64,000 nucleotides of DNA from Eurosta solidaginis (lineage: Eukaryota > Arthropoda > Insecta > Diptera > Tephritidae): NCBI RefSeq assembly GCF_040869045.1, contig NC_090319.1:179402645-179466644 (forward strand), in the 5' to 3' direction. The notes under the pieces are model-generated. The model worked only from the letters and a program-made list of their open reading frames with translations. It did no database searches and was not told the DNA's origin. Numbering within the stretch: the first letter of the stretch is position 1; the number at the start of each line of letters is the position of its first letter. The position numbers and the translations under genes are program-made. Shown in pieces: positions 1 through 10,989 of the stretch.

Positions 1-39
1 CTGCCTTCTGTTGTCACATGCCTTTAAATTAGGCTTGGC

Positions 40-335
40 CAGTGATAGCAGATGAAGGAAGTGCGGTAGGAAACAATCTAGCACGTTTTGTGTTCGCGCC
101 CTTCACTTGCCTAGCTGAGACTCCAGCTATTAGGAGCTATGAAGCTGTCAGATTTAGAAGCAGCAAATGGCATAGGACCCAGAAAGCTTCTAGTATTTGC
201 CAAGAGGACGATGTTATTTTATAATATAGGTCCTGGTACAGTTTGGTCATTAAAAAAACTTCTGGCAACAATACGGACTAATTCATTCTATAAGAGGTTC
301 CCGCGGACCAGCCAGTTCAACCTAACCGTATCCAG
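40..335 (+). mobile_element. LINE 3'-terminal fragment
   Basis: Remnant of the C-terminus of a LINE ORF2. From about position 80 one frame reads HVLC..RPSLA and then LEAANGIGPRKLLVFAKRT, followed by a short tail ending in CAACCTAACC. Cys/His residues before a conserved tail are usual at the end of R1/LOA/jockey-type ORF2 proteins. A close relative of the tail lies at 26305-26490, so this is a dispersed family. In-frame stops are present, so it is dead. The sequence 5' of it lies outside the window. Confidence 0.6.
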
Positions 336-345
336 TTAGAAAAAT

Positions 346-830
346 GTTTTACTAAGCGGGGTCGCCCCTCATCATTGATTTGGGAGCCACTTCGAGTGTA
401 TTTCTGTCATGAAAAGCTTCTCAGTGAAAACTCACCTGCCCTGCCGTTCGGAGTCGAAATACAACGGCATATGATTTTAAAATTGTTCGAGTATAAATTC
501 GTAATTTCGGGTATGCGGGAAAAACATGTCAAACTTGTTTTACTGAAGGAGCAGATGTTATAAAGAAGCCTTCTTTAAAAGTATTTTAACAGATGAATCA
601 GTCTGTATATTGAAATTAAACTGATAAGTATAGTAAAGTATAATAAAGTCAGCTTTATTGCTATAACTGAATGCCGATTAAAATATGCGTAATTTTAATT
701 TTTTTTACTCTAATCGCAATTTCGGGAACGCAAACTCTAACTTTATTTAAAATATAGAATTTTTTCCGCAGTTTCCGTAAATTTATACACACTGCGATCA
801 TTCCGATTGAATCAAAATGCATTTCGAATA
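346..830. other. Unclassified intergenic DNA
   Basis: No gene is supported here. Positions 374-470 (starting TTTGGGAGCCACTTCGAGTG) have the higher complexity of an interspersed repeat, but I cannot classify them. The rest is AT-rich and featureless. Confidence 0.4.
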
Positions 831-832
831 TT

Positions 833-1140
833 AGTTGCAAGCAGACCTGTTAAATAATGATTACTAATGGTAATGATTAGCCGTTCCATTGATTATTTTC
901 TTTAAACGCCCTTGACTATTTTTGATTATTTTTCCGCTTTGTTGAAAGAAAAGTTCTTGTTTGTTTCATGCACGGAATAATTTCTATATACATGTACATT
1001 TTAGGATGCAATATTAAATCGTAACCGCTTATCGAGGCAAATATACACGTGCAACATATAGGGCGAATGGTATATGAGCGTTGATCTAAGCATATTCTCC
1101 GGTAAGTATATATACATGTGCATTATTACACTCATTATTT
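833..1140 (-). repeat. Dispersed repeat R, copy 1
   Basis: Inverted copy of a repeat also found at 10990-11570 and 58010-58618. All three share an edge with CAGACCTG (or its complement) next to a GTTGCAAG/CTTGCAAC octamer, a TAATTGATTA-rich stretch, TTTTCTTTCAACA, and the phrases CATCCTAAAATGTAC and CAACGCTCATATAC. No coding capacity is seen. It is probably a non-autonomous DNA element, but the far ends are not defined. Confidence 0.65.
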
Positions 1141-1189
1141 GTACTATAATAAATCTCTAGAAAATCGTGTCTGTACATCCAAGATTTCT

Positions 1190-1860
1190 AAAAAAAAATG
1201 AGTGTACTTGACGTTTGGAATGTCGTAGAATCCATCGGCACCACTTTTTTCTGTTTGTCTGTTTATCGGTTTGTCTGTTTGTCTGTATGATATCGATAAT
1301 CTCGGAAACTAACTAACGGATTTTTATGAGACTTTCACAGATGGATAGCCTGTAATCCAGAAGGAAATCTAGAACTTATTTCATTAAAATCGCGTGAGAA
1401 ACAAAAAAGATATAGTTGTTTAAGCTATAATTAAGCTACTTTTAAGAATTTTTTTTTTGAAAAACGAAGGAAAATGCACTTAGTTTCCAAACAAATATCA
1501 AATAATGCCTTTGCAAAGTTTTTTTTCAATTTCAGATAAATTAAAAATCAAATTCATGAATAGATACAGTGGCGTACCAAAAAAAATTATTTCACGCTGC
1601 CATATTACGATAATCGGTTAAAATGAGGTTACCTAAAACCTCTAAATATGCGTACAATATGGGCATCAAACAATAGAGGAAGGTCACAGGTTTCATTTGA
1701 ATTTTGTGATATTTCGATAAATTAGTCGATAACTGAGTTATCGGTCAAAATGTATTTGCTCCAAAATCTATAAATTTACCTACAATATGAAATACTTTTA
1801 GCTAAGATTTTAAACCTTTTTGTCGCGCGAATCGGAAGCACCGCACGAAAGAGAAATTCG
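1190..1860 (+). repeat. Helitron-1 5' non-coding region
   Basis: Non-coding leader of Helitron-1. It has a (TTTGTCTG)-type microsatellite at about 1245-1290, an ACGGATTTTTATGAGACT block, and at about 1652-1672 the phrase CGTACAATATGGGCATCAAA. That last phrase is a single copy of the core found in the 128-130 bp tandem arrays elsewhere in the window. Confidence 0.55.
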
Positions 1861-1862
1861 TC

Positions 1863-2035
1863 TTAGTTTGCAGGATACTCTGATCATTTAGACAACAGGT
1901 TCAGAACTTCGAGACAGAACATGGTGCTATCGGTCAGTGCTGAGTCGTGACATACACCGAGAGCACCATGTTCTGTCTCGAAGTTCTGAACCTGTTGTCA
2001 AATGATCAGCGTATCCGCTCCGCAAACTTAAGGTC
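1863..2035. repeat. Long inverted repeat at Helitron N-terminus
   Basis: Arms 1891-1928 and 1962-1999 are perfect reverse complements (38 bp). With one mismatch they extend inward to 1934/1956, and with a small bulge outward to about 1870/2020. The spacer is about 21 bp. The right arm is the start of the first protein repeat of the Helitron N-terminal ORF; the left arm is an inverted copy of it. Confidence 0.9.
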
Positions 2036-2959
2036 ACAGGAAACAAGTGACCAAAGGGACAATAGGCAGATGGCTGAACGTGAAAGTCACGCGCTGTCTC
2101 GCGAATTAGAAACCCCCCCTGAGAGAAAAATTCCTTTAAGTACGCAGCAAGTTAGGACAAATTTAAATCGCTTCTTTGAAAATGAGGAAGAACAACTTAT
2201 ACGACTCAGCAATGACCGAGAGCGCCACATATTGTCTCGAGGTTCTGAACCTGTTGTCGAAAGAGAATGCCGTTTAAATGATCAACGCATCCGCTCAGCA
2301 AACTTAAGGTTACAGGAAACAAGTGACCAAAGGGCCAATAGGCAGATGGCTGATCGTGAAAGTCACGCCCTATCTCGCGAATTAGAAACCTCCCCTGAGA
2401 GAGAAATTCGTTTAAGTACGCAGCAAGTTGGGAAAAATTTAAATCGCTTCTTTGAAATGAAGAAGAACAACATATACGACTCAGCAATGACCGAGAACGC
2501 CACATATTGTCTCGAGGTTCTGAACCTGAAAGGGAGTACCGGTTAAATGAGCAGCGCATCCGCTCAGCATGTCCAAGGTTATGCCAAACAAGTAATGAAA
2601 GGGTCGATATATTGAACGCCGATTGTGAGCATAGGACGTCCAAAACGTTTTCGCATCGTGAGGAAGGTTTGATAAATGATCGACATCGCCATAACATTAC
2701 TAGAATGCTGGAAAGTAGCAACCAACAACGCAGCAGTATAGTTTTGACTGCAGAAAATTACGAACGCCTACGTGAAGATCAAGAAACATACAGAGCCAAC
2801 GAGAGGGAAAGAATACGCGGAATGCGGCAGTTGGAGCCAGAGGAAAATCGCCAAGTTCGCCAGCATGTTGACCGCGTGCGACATACACTAAATAGGGAAC
2901 AAAATGACTCTGAAGAGCTTCCACCAAATATTGATGTAGGTAACGGCTTACTCTCCTGA
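1957..2959 (+). pseudogene. Helitron-1 N-terminal Arg/Glu-rich repeat ORF
   Basis: Encodes hydrophilic protein repeats starting at about 1957, 2216 and 2491 (DNA periods about 259 and 275 bp). Each has the pattern (D/H)RE..H.LSR.SEP, then NDQRIRSANLR, ETSDQR.NRQMA.RESHALSRELET and a NRFFE end; the last copy decays into other Arg/Glu-rich sequence. Arthropod Helitron proteins commonly carry an N-terminal extension of ETPEQRE-like repeats, so this fits the family. A frameshift near 2455 splits the frame (1947-2546 continues in 2507-2959), and the stop at 2957 separates it from the Rep part. It is probably coiled or disordered and may help nucleic acid binding, which is inference. Confidence 0.7.
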
Positions 2960-3030
2960 ATTACTAAGACAAAAAGTGCTTTTGCATATAACCCTTTAGT
3001 AGATTATGCTTAATACTCATTAATTGGCGA

Positions 3031-3792
3031 AATGAATTTGAAATGCGGATTTTGTGAAGCCCTTAAATTCCAAAAAGGAAAGGTTGGAAAGTCAGTTACG
3101 AAATTTTCCTAAATCCGCCTGAAGTTTTGAAAGCTCTGCTCAACGGTGATCACTCGCAGTCAAAGCACTTTTTAGAAAACATTCGTGCGTATAACAGTGC
3201 AATTCAAATGACATCTTTTGGAGCAAAACAAGTGACGGAAGGACCTTTTATGCCTACCTTCAAAGTCCAAGGGCAGGTTTATCACCTTATTGGTTCATTG
3301 TTACCCGAGAATGAGCCAAAGTTCATGCAAATATATTTCGTAGCGAATTATGAAGATCAGGCGGCTATTAGAAACGAAAACTTTCTACAACTTAATCGTA
3401 GTCTGATATCTATTCTGCAAAATATGCTACATGATGTAAATCCATACGTTCGCGATTTTAAAAATGCCCTTGATTTCGTTCCCGAAGAGCAAAATAATAA
3501 TTATGAATTTGTAATATGTGCTGATAAAAGGCCCGCAACAGAACATCCAAGAAGGTACAATCCTCCTACTACAAATGAAGTTGCAGTTGTTTTAGTTGAA
3601 CAAGAGTGTGAAAGGCGCGATATTGCTTTGCGCACTTATGACGATCGTCTTCATCGTATATACGAGACACATCGATCATACGATGCGTTTCAATACCCAT
3701 TAATTTTTTGTCACGGGGAAGATGGATATAACTTTGAATTACATCAAATTATCCCTACTACTAGATTGCCAAACCCACATAAAAAGTTGTAG
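3031..3792 (+). pseudogene. Helitron-1 Rep, N-terminal part (zinc motif and Helitron-like N domain)
   Basis: Starts with a CGFCEALKF stretch (about 3045-3070), matching the CxxCxA zinc motif near the start of Helitron Rep proteins. A frameshift follows, then an open frame 3127-3792 (221 codons) that begins KALLNGDHSQSKHF and contains YNSAIQMTSFGA. This is typical of the region before the Helitron-like N domain. It ends in a stop at 3790. In an active element it would join the HUH nuclease encoded just downstream. Confidence 0.8.
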
Positions 3793-3813
3793 TCACAACA
3801 ATTTTACGCATAC

Positions 3814-4556
3814 ATGCTACAGATAAGAGCAAACAGTTTTGTATACTTGCAAAGATTTCGTGGACTATTTAATCAGTTTATCGTCGATATGTATGCTAAA
3901 ATTGAAACCGAGCGTTTGGTTTACATACGGACTAATCAAAGATGGTTGCGTGCTGAGGAGTATGTGCACTTACGTGATGCTATGCAACAAGATGGAAAAT
4001 TTGGGCAGATTAGTAATACTTCCGTCCAGTTTTACGGGAGGTCCACGATACATGCACGAACGTACACAGGATGCTTTTCGCTACGTTAGAAAATATGGAA
4101 AGCCTGATCTCTTTATAACGATGACAACAAATCCGAAGTGGGCTGAAATTACACAGCAACTTTTGCCTGGTCAAAATGCATACGATCGAAACGACATAAT
4201 AGCTAGAGTGTTCCACTTAAAATTTAAAGCTCTAATACGCCTAATTACAAATGAGAATCTGTTTGGGTCTGCTTTGTGCTTTATGTACAGCGTTGAGTGG
4301 CAAAAAACGAGGTCTACCACATGCACATGTACTTCTCTGGTCGGAAGACAAAATACGCCCTAACGATATTGATAATGTGATAAGTGCCGAATTTCCAGAC
4401 AGCAACACAGATGGCACACTATTTGACATAGTAAGAACACACATGGTCCATGGTCCTTGCGGGATATTAAATAGCAAATCTCCATGCATGCAGGACGGCC
4501 GATGCTCGAAAGATTATCCACGGGCACTTATAGATTACTTTAAGATTACGTATTGA
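3814..4556 (+). pseudogene. Helitron-1 Rep HUH nuclease domain
   Basis: Three frames carry one protein. 3814-4020 holds QIRANSFVYLQRFRGLFNQF and LRAEEYVHLRDA. It shifts to a second frame for GKPDLFITMTTNPKW and WMYSVEW-type sequence (here FMYSVEW), then shifts again near 4300 for KRGLPHAHVLLW and HGPCGILN. PHAHVLL is the HUH metal-binding motif of rolling-circle replication initiators, which nick and religate single strands. At least two frameshifts break it. The end near 4556 looks deleted relative to family members, which usually continue before DNRWVVPYSP. Confidence 0.85.
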
Positions 4557-4566
4557 AAATATAATT

Positions 4567-5470
4567 TTGGACAATAGATGGGTCGTACCATATTCACCTG
4601 TACTCTCCAAAACGTTTCAGGCCCACATCAACGTGGAAGTGTGCAGTAGTGTATCATCCATTAAATATATATGCAAGTATATAAATAAGGGCAGTGAACA
4701 GGCAACGTTTGCGTTAAGCAATGAGAATGACGAAATAACTAGATTTCAATCAGGGCGTTATATAAGCTCTTCAGAGGTCGTTTGGAGAATATTAAGCTTT
4801 CCCATTCATGAGCGATATCCCCCTGTAGTGCATTTGGAGGTTCATTTAGGAGGGCAAAGGATATACTGCAATTGCGAAAACGTAACAGATCGAGTAGAAA
4901 GCCCGAGGCAAACCACTTTACTGGCATACTTTCGGCTTTGCGAAAGAGACAGGTTTGCGAGGACGTTAATGTATGAGGAGGTTCCCTCTTATTACACGTA
5001 TGATAAGCAAAGAGCTGTTTTTAACCGCAGGAAACGGGGCAGATCTGTAGATGGGGAGCCCGGCATTTTTAAGGAACATGTCATTGGACGTGTATATATG
5101 GTTCATCAGAACAATGCCGAGTGTTTTCCTTGCGGTTGTTGTTGCATACAGTACGAGGACCTACTTCCTTTTCGGACCTTCGTACTTTTTTGGGAATTGA
5201 ATATCCCACTTTCCGCCATGCTTGCCGAGAACGCCACTTGCTTGACGATGACAAGCATTGGGATGATGCTATATCCGAAGCAAGCATTAGTGACAGTCCA
5301 AGCCGGTTGCGACATTTGTTTTGCGTTTTAGTGGTATTTTGTTCTCTATCGAATCCTATGGCTCTCTGGGTAAAACACAAGGATAAGCTGTCAGAAGACT
5401 ATCTCAGAAGCATGCGACGCCATATTGAAGGGGAAATTAACAACGTAATGCGGGACAGAGCTGTTAATTA
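4567..5470 (+). pseudogene. Helitron-1 Rep catalytic-tyrosine region and linker
   Basis: Opens with DNRWVVPYSPVLSKTFQAHINVE and contains SIKYICKYINKGS at about 4650-4690. The two tyrosines spaced YxxxY are the expected Rep catalytic pair. It continues through WRILSFPIHERYP and VHLEVH. Near 5120 the frame shifts to 5121-5470, which carries LLHTVRGPTSFSDLRT and LLDDDKHWDDAI, a region typical of the join between Rep and helicase. A stop at 5469 separates it from the helicase ORF. Confidence 0.85.
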
Positions 5471-6550
5471 ATGCTTAATCGAACTTCAGAATACAGTTTT
5501 GTCAATGGGGGGAACTTACTATCCCAATACGGCTTACCCGAACCATCTATAGACGGTGAACGCGTGAACTGGGAATACGCAAGCGAAATTTCGTATAATC
5601 CTACAGAACTTGCGGACACTCTACGTAATGGCATTCAACGTTTAACGGATGAGCAAAGAGGAGTATTCGAACGCGTTTGTTATAGTGCCGATAATGAAGT
5701 AGGTGAGATTTTGTTTCTAGATGCCCCTGGTGGGACAGGAAAAACTTTCCTTAATAAAATTGTTTTGGCAAAGGTGCGAGCTCAAGGCAAAATTACTCTG
5801 GCAGTGGCTTCATCTGGTATAGCTGCAACTTTATTACCTGGTGGTAAAACTGCCCATTCCATGTTCAAAATCCGCTTACACTTTGATATCAAAGAATATC
5901 CAATGTGCAACATAGCAAGAAATTGCGAAAAAGCCAGCGTTATTCGTGACTGTGTGTTGGTAATATGGGATGAATGCACCATGGCGAACCGGACAGCCGT
6001 AGAAGCTGTGGACAGAACGCTGAGGGATATACGCCAAAATGACCAAGTTATGGGTGGTGTTACTTTTCTCTTTTGTGGAGATTTTCGGCAGATACTACCG
6101 GCCATGCCACGTGGTACAAGAGCAGATGAAATACGAGCGTCTTTGAAGAGCTCATGTTTATGGTGTAACATTAAAAGAATTCATTTAACAGAAAATATGC
6201 GCGCTCGAATCGGAGGCAACATAAATGCGCAGTACTTCTCCGAAATATTGCTAAAAATTGGAAAAAGTACATAACCCGAAGAAGAGGGCAAAATTACACT
6301 GCTCGATAATTTGTGCCGTACCGTACATTCTTTGCAAGAACTAATTTCTACTATTTATAATGATCTAGGAGTATGTCATGATAACTTTTGGCTTTGCGAG
6401 AGGGCTATCTTGACGCCACGAAATGACCAGGTTTTGAAAATCAATTCGTATATACTCAACGATATTTAGGGAGAGGAGGTCGAATACTTTTCAATCAACA
6501 GAGTTTTGGAGCAAGATGACTCAACAAATTTCCCCGTGGAGTTTTAAATA
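5471..6550 (+). pseudogene. Helitron-1 PIF1-family helicase
   Basis: Superfamily 1B DNA helicase of the PIF1 type. The open frame 5471-6274 has Walker A APGGTGKTF (about 5725-5750), the motif Ia region ASSGIAATLLPGGKTAHS, Walker B VIWDEC (about 5960), motif III GDFRQILPAM (about 6080-6110) and motif IV LTENMRAR (about 6187-6210). After a stop at 6272 the frame continues (LTPRNDQVLKIN at 6413-6450) with more stops at 6466 and 6544. The usual C-terminal motifs V and VI are missing, so a 3' coding deletion is likely. Confidence 0.88.
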
Positions 6551-8040
6551 GCCTTAGTGCACCTGATACTAGGTACAAACACACACCAAATTATCAATTT
6601 ATACTATTTGGGCAATTTATTACGCAATTTGTCATATAATAAATTGTAATAATAAATTTCCAATTTAAAAAAAATTGCGTAATAAATTGTTTCAAACTGC
6701 AAATGCAACATTGTAAAGTGTGTTTATTGAGTATATTTAGACGTCAGTTACTCATGGCTTAACTGTGTGGTTGGCTCATCTCATCAGCTGATTTTATGTC
6801 TTTCATTTCACTGGAGTAGGGATTGTCAAAAGAAGATGGCAAACTCAAAATGAAACCAAAACATTCAACACATTTTCTTACAACACACAAACATTTCAAA
6901 GTTTTATGTTTTCATTCCATTTCATTCGCCTAATAATGTGCGTGTTCATTTTGACAGTCTGAACAAAGGTATGTTCTTGCTGTAGAGATGAGCCAACCAG
7001 CTATCAAATTACTATTGTGTAAGCTAAATCGAGTTGTATGAACAGCACTCAATTCAAATCGAAATTTCCTCAATTTATTTTTCTGTTTGAACATAGTATA
7101 ACACTTCCACATCAAACGCTGTTTATAAGGAAGCATTATAAAACAATTCTTTTTTTTAAATAAGCATTAAAAATGTTAAACTTTGTATCACAACTTAACT
7201 CTCCACACATACACAAAATTCACACTGAAGAGCTTGGAATAATTTTGTTTTATGTGTGCTAAGTATGTAAGCATTCACTTTTATAACAATCATAATGCTA
7301 TATATGTCTATGTATGCGCATAAGTTATTCTATAACAGTTTTATATAATTCGCCTTAATGTATGCAACAATTAAAAATTAGAAAGTCGTAAAAAGATATC
7401 AAAATGAATTCTTTTAAAATTATTCACTCAACAAAAAATTATTATTTTTTCCAACCTAATTTGTAAAAACTAACAATTTTAAAAATGTGTATGTAGTTTT
7501 TTTTGTCAAACTCAACGATTTTGCAAGCGAAATAAACATGTATGTACCCATATATAAAAAAACTTTCTTTTATTCTCTGGTATATCAACAGGATCTGTAA
7601 ATATTTTCTGTTTTATATTTTGAATGTGTATGTATATCCATATATGTATGTAAGTTACGGCTTAAAACTTTTAACCGATTGAAGCAATATTTACTGATTT
7701 TATAGCATGCTTTAGCGCTAGGCTTAGACAAAAGAACTGAAAATAAGATATGGTAATAGCAATATGGGGAAGAGTGAAGAAAATACCGAAAAGAGGTTGA
7801 GCACGAGATAAGAAGAATGGGATCGCCAGAAAAAGGCACAGAGTAAAGTAAGTGGGATGGACCAAGCAATAAAAGGGGAGGAGGGATAATGTGGGAAAAT
7901 AAATATTGTTTTATATAAACGGAGCCTGCACATGGTTTCGTGATTTAGGTTAGCAGAAATGTTTTAAAAGTTGTTAAGTTTAATACCCAAGATATCGATA
8001 TTTAAAAAAAAATAAGGGCCACTTTAATATAAATACGCAT
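6551..8040 (+). other. Helitron-1 3' non-coding region
   Basis: No coding sequence is seen. An 18-bp perfect inverted repeat (CAATTTATTACGCAATTT) lies at 6613-6630 and 6672-6689. A purine-rich stretch at about 7735-7900 (AAGAGTGAAGAAAATACCGAAAAG type) resembles purine-rich tracts just inside the 3' ends of the two smaller Helitrons in this window. Other insertions may be hidden here. Confidence 0.5.
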
Positions 8041-8068
8041 CCCGAACAACGTCGGGTACCCTGCTAGT
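8041..8068 (+). terminator. Helitron-1 3' hairpin and CTAG terminus
   Basis: CCCGA (8041-8045), a 6-nt loop and TCGGG (8052-8056) form a short GC-rich hairpin. TACCCTG and the terminal CTAG (8064-8067) follow, and T is the next base. This is the standard Helitron rolling-circle termination signal. Confidence 0.9.
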
Positions 8069-8880
8069 AAGGAAATAAAAGAAGTTTTAATCTAATGTAC
8101 ATGGACATATGTTAATAAATTTATCTGGGATATAACAACCTTTGTTTAGACAAGTAATCATGATGATGAGTGTCAACTTCAAGGATCGCTCCAGTTGGAA
8201 GTGAAGCTATCAACCATCAACATTAGTATTACTCATACATATTGTTTGCGCATTAGGCATATGACTTAAACATTTTTTGGGGAAAAAATATATATACATG
8301 GCATCATGCAATGAGTTTTGATTAATAAAGACGGGTTATGACAATAATTTACCTTATTTTTCTAAAAAAGTCCCGCAGGGAGTACATTGAATGTTTTGCA
8401 TGTATGGACATATGAGCTTGAATATATATAAGTGCTTGACCAGAACAAAAAGTTGTAATTAAAATCCGCCAATATTTTTCAATCTTCATAAAGTTTAATT
8501 ATTCATATTCCAATAAATTTTCATATATTCAATTAAAATTATATTATTTTCAATTAAAATTATATTACTATTATAATACTTTCAGCTGGCATTATGCTAC
8601 TTGTAACGTCATCTTAAAATCATTTATAGTATTTCATCGGAAAAGCTACAATTTAAACGGGATCCACAGTAGCAACCACTTTCATCGTTTTTCGCATTTA
8701 TAAGCAATTACATATATGTAGAAATCAATTTATAAAATAAATAAAAAGTATTAACAGAGATTTAAATGGTAGGTGTGTCTTATATCTGCGCGAAGTAGAG
8801 TCGAATCAATAACATCGCGCTTTTTATTTTGTTTAGAAAATGTATTTTAAAAAGAGTGATAACAATGTAAAGAAAAACGC
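8069..8880. other. Unclassified intergenic DNA
   Basis: AT-rich sequence between Helitron-1 and the next transposase-like ORF. I see no supported gene or terminal motif. Confidence 0.4.
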
Positions 8881-8886
8881 CAAAAA

Positions 8887-10571
8887 TTGGAAAAAAATTT
8901 GATTACATTTGAAAAAAGCAAAACGAAGCGGCGCCAAATACCAAATATTGAAAAAAGTTTGTGTGAGCTATGTAAGATTCCCAAAGAGAGATATAATGCT
9001 TTGGCCAACACCGAAAAATCTTCTAAAAATAGATTTAAAACAATTTCAAAAGAATTAATCGATTTGTGGAACAAACTCAATTTTTCGGCAATGGCAAAAT
9101 CTTCGGTGGAACGAAAAACTGTGAAGCTTCTTGGGCAGTACCGCAAGTTTTTGAAGTATCCGAATTGTAGAAATATTTTGACGGAGTTTGGCTAAGGGTT
9201 TGACATTACAAACGAGAAGGGTGAGTGGCTAAGCAAGGAAGACAAAGATTTATACCAAATACAAAAAGGGTCTAATGGAGAAGCAGGATGCACTAAAAAT
9301 AAAAAACTAGAGTACATCCCTCTAAAAATTAAGCGGGTGCAGAAACAGCAACCTAGTGATGATGAGTGTTCAGTAGGTAGATCAGAATCAGTGATTTCGA
9401 CAAATACTGAATACCAAGAGGCTAGCGAGTGTGACTACTATGATCAGCCTGAAAAAATATCAAAAAAAATCATCAACAACTGCAGGCGTTGTTTTAGTGA
9501 CAAAAGCCAACGTAAGTACAAGAAAACCAACAAAAATTTGCAAAGAACTGGCAGAATCGGGAGTTGAAATACCTAGACCTTCGCAATTTGGAATTTACAA
9601 AGCTTTCATAAGATCAGCAGAGGTACTAGATAATACTTTCAAGAAAGAATTAAAAAAAGAATAATGGTGTCTCCATTTCGATGGTAAAAAGTTTGGAAAA
9701 AAAGGAAGTTGAGGTCATAGTTCCTAAAAATTAAAACAGAGAAGTAAAGTTGGCTGTTCTAGAGCTTGAAAACGGAAAATCATCGACTAAATATAATGGA
9801 ATTAAAGATACTTTACATAAATATGACTTATTTAAATCGATAAAAATGATAGTTTTTGATACTACAAACGTTAACATCGGAATACGAAATGGCGTTGTTA
9901 GTCTATTTCAAACTTATTTCAACAGTATTTCCTTACCTCAGCAATAGATTGGCTGTCAGCACCATGTTCTTGATCTTATTTTAAGACATGCAATGGATGA
10001 ATTATTAAATGGCAAAACATCATCTCCAAATATTACGTATGATTTGTTTTCGAATCTAATAGCTGACTACGACTATCTGAAAAACATCTTTAAACAAAAT
10101 AATAAGCGGTTACAGGTAGAGAATATTAAATGGCGTGACGATATGCAATATTTGTTTGAGCTGGGAAAAGCCTTCAGGTACTACGAGAAAAACAATGAGT
10201 TTCCTTATATACAATTCAAACCCTTGCCACCATTAAGTAACGCTCGATGGAATTCGAGGGCAATACTTGCCATTTTATCCTTTATTCTCATGCCGAATTT
10301 GAAGGATCTATTACTTCCAGTTTGCAGATTTATATGCGGTACATGGTACGATGTTTGGTTCTCTGACCACCGATTTCATGAAGATGATTTTGCATTATTG
10401 GAACAATCGCTCGTTAAGTATAAAAAAGCACACACAAGTTTTCTAAAACACTGGGTGAAAGAGGAATCCGTCATTATTAACCAACAGCGTAGTAATATCT
10501 GCGCGGAGCGAGCGATAAAGGTAGTTGGGGATATAGTTTATGTGTACAAAACGCCTCGTAATTTAAATTAA
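8887..10571 (+). pseudogene. Broken hAT-like transposase, family not identified
   Basis: A protein split over several frames: 8887-9195 (basic N-terminus, stop at 9193), 9200-9480, frameshift to 9431-9664, then about 9690-9947 and 9993-10571. Visible pieces are GVVLVTKANVSTRKPTKICKEL, IVFDTTNVNIGIRNG, QHHVLDLILRHAMDELL and NARWNSRAILAIL. An Asp-bearing strand, then a C/H-H-x-L-D-L helix, then a RWN block is the layout of hAT RNase-H-fold transposases. I recall similar multi-copy proteins in invertebrates but cannot name the family. At least one frameshift and three stops make it inactive. No terminal repeats were found. Confidence 0.55.
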
Positions 10572-10985
10572 AAGTTTATTTCTTTAAATTCACATTATTT
10601 TAAACAATTTGCTTACACAGGGCACACAGTAATGTTTTAAGGTTAATTAAATATTTGAATAAATGATGAAAAATTAAGTGAAACGTAAAGTATCATTTCT
10701 CAGTGTACAAATGCCGTTCCCTGCGTAAGGTTTTTGCAATAAATATTTGAAAGAACATTATTTTTGTTGTTTTTTCACCATTTCTCATCCTCTAGTAATA
10801 GGTATTTTTTATTTAAAAAAAGTCATATCCCTATTGGGCATATTGTTTTGTCATAAAACAATACGCACTCCCCAGGCATTCATCGGAAACACTTATAGAC
10901 CCGATAATTTGTAGGTGGGTATTTACATACATATGTACCCGTATGCCTAGATAAAAGCTCACGATATACTGGTACAACCTCTCAT
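10572..10985. other. Unclassified DNA with a small palindrome
   Basis: No gene is seen. ATTGTTTT GTCAT AAAACAAT at about 10842-10862 forms an 8-bp-arm palindrome. Confidence 0.4.
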
Positions 10986-10989
10986 GTAC

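Larger units (their letters stand above)
1190..8067 (+). mobile_element. Helitron-1, near full-length, broken
   Basis: Rolling-circle transposon. In order it holds a non-coding 5' part with a (TCTG)-rich run at 1245-1290, an Arg/Glu-rich repeat ORF (1957-2959), Rep nuclease segments (3031-5470), a PIF1-family helicase (5471-about 6550), a long 3' non-coding part and a terminal hairpin followed by CTAG and then T (8041-8068). A hairpin a few bases before CTRR, with insertion next to T, is the Helitron hallmark. The 3' end is firm. The 5' end near 1190 is inferred from a block that resembles the 5' ends of the smaller Helitrons (TCTG run, then AACTAACTAACGGATTTT). Frameshifts and stops throughout rule out autonomous activity. 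Confidence 0.85.

Noticed and set aside
7585..7933. Three overlapping minus-strand ORFs near 7.6-7.9 kb
   Set aside because: They are low-complexity frames opposite a purine-rich tract in the Helitron 3' region; no family is recognisable.
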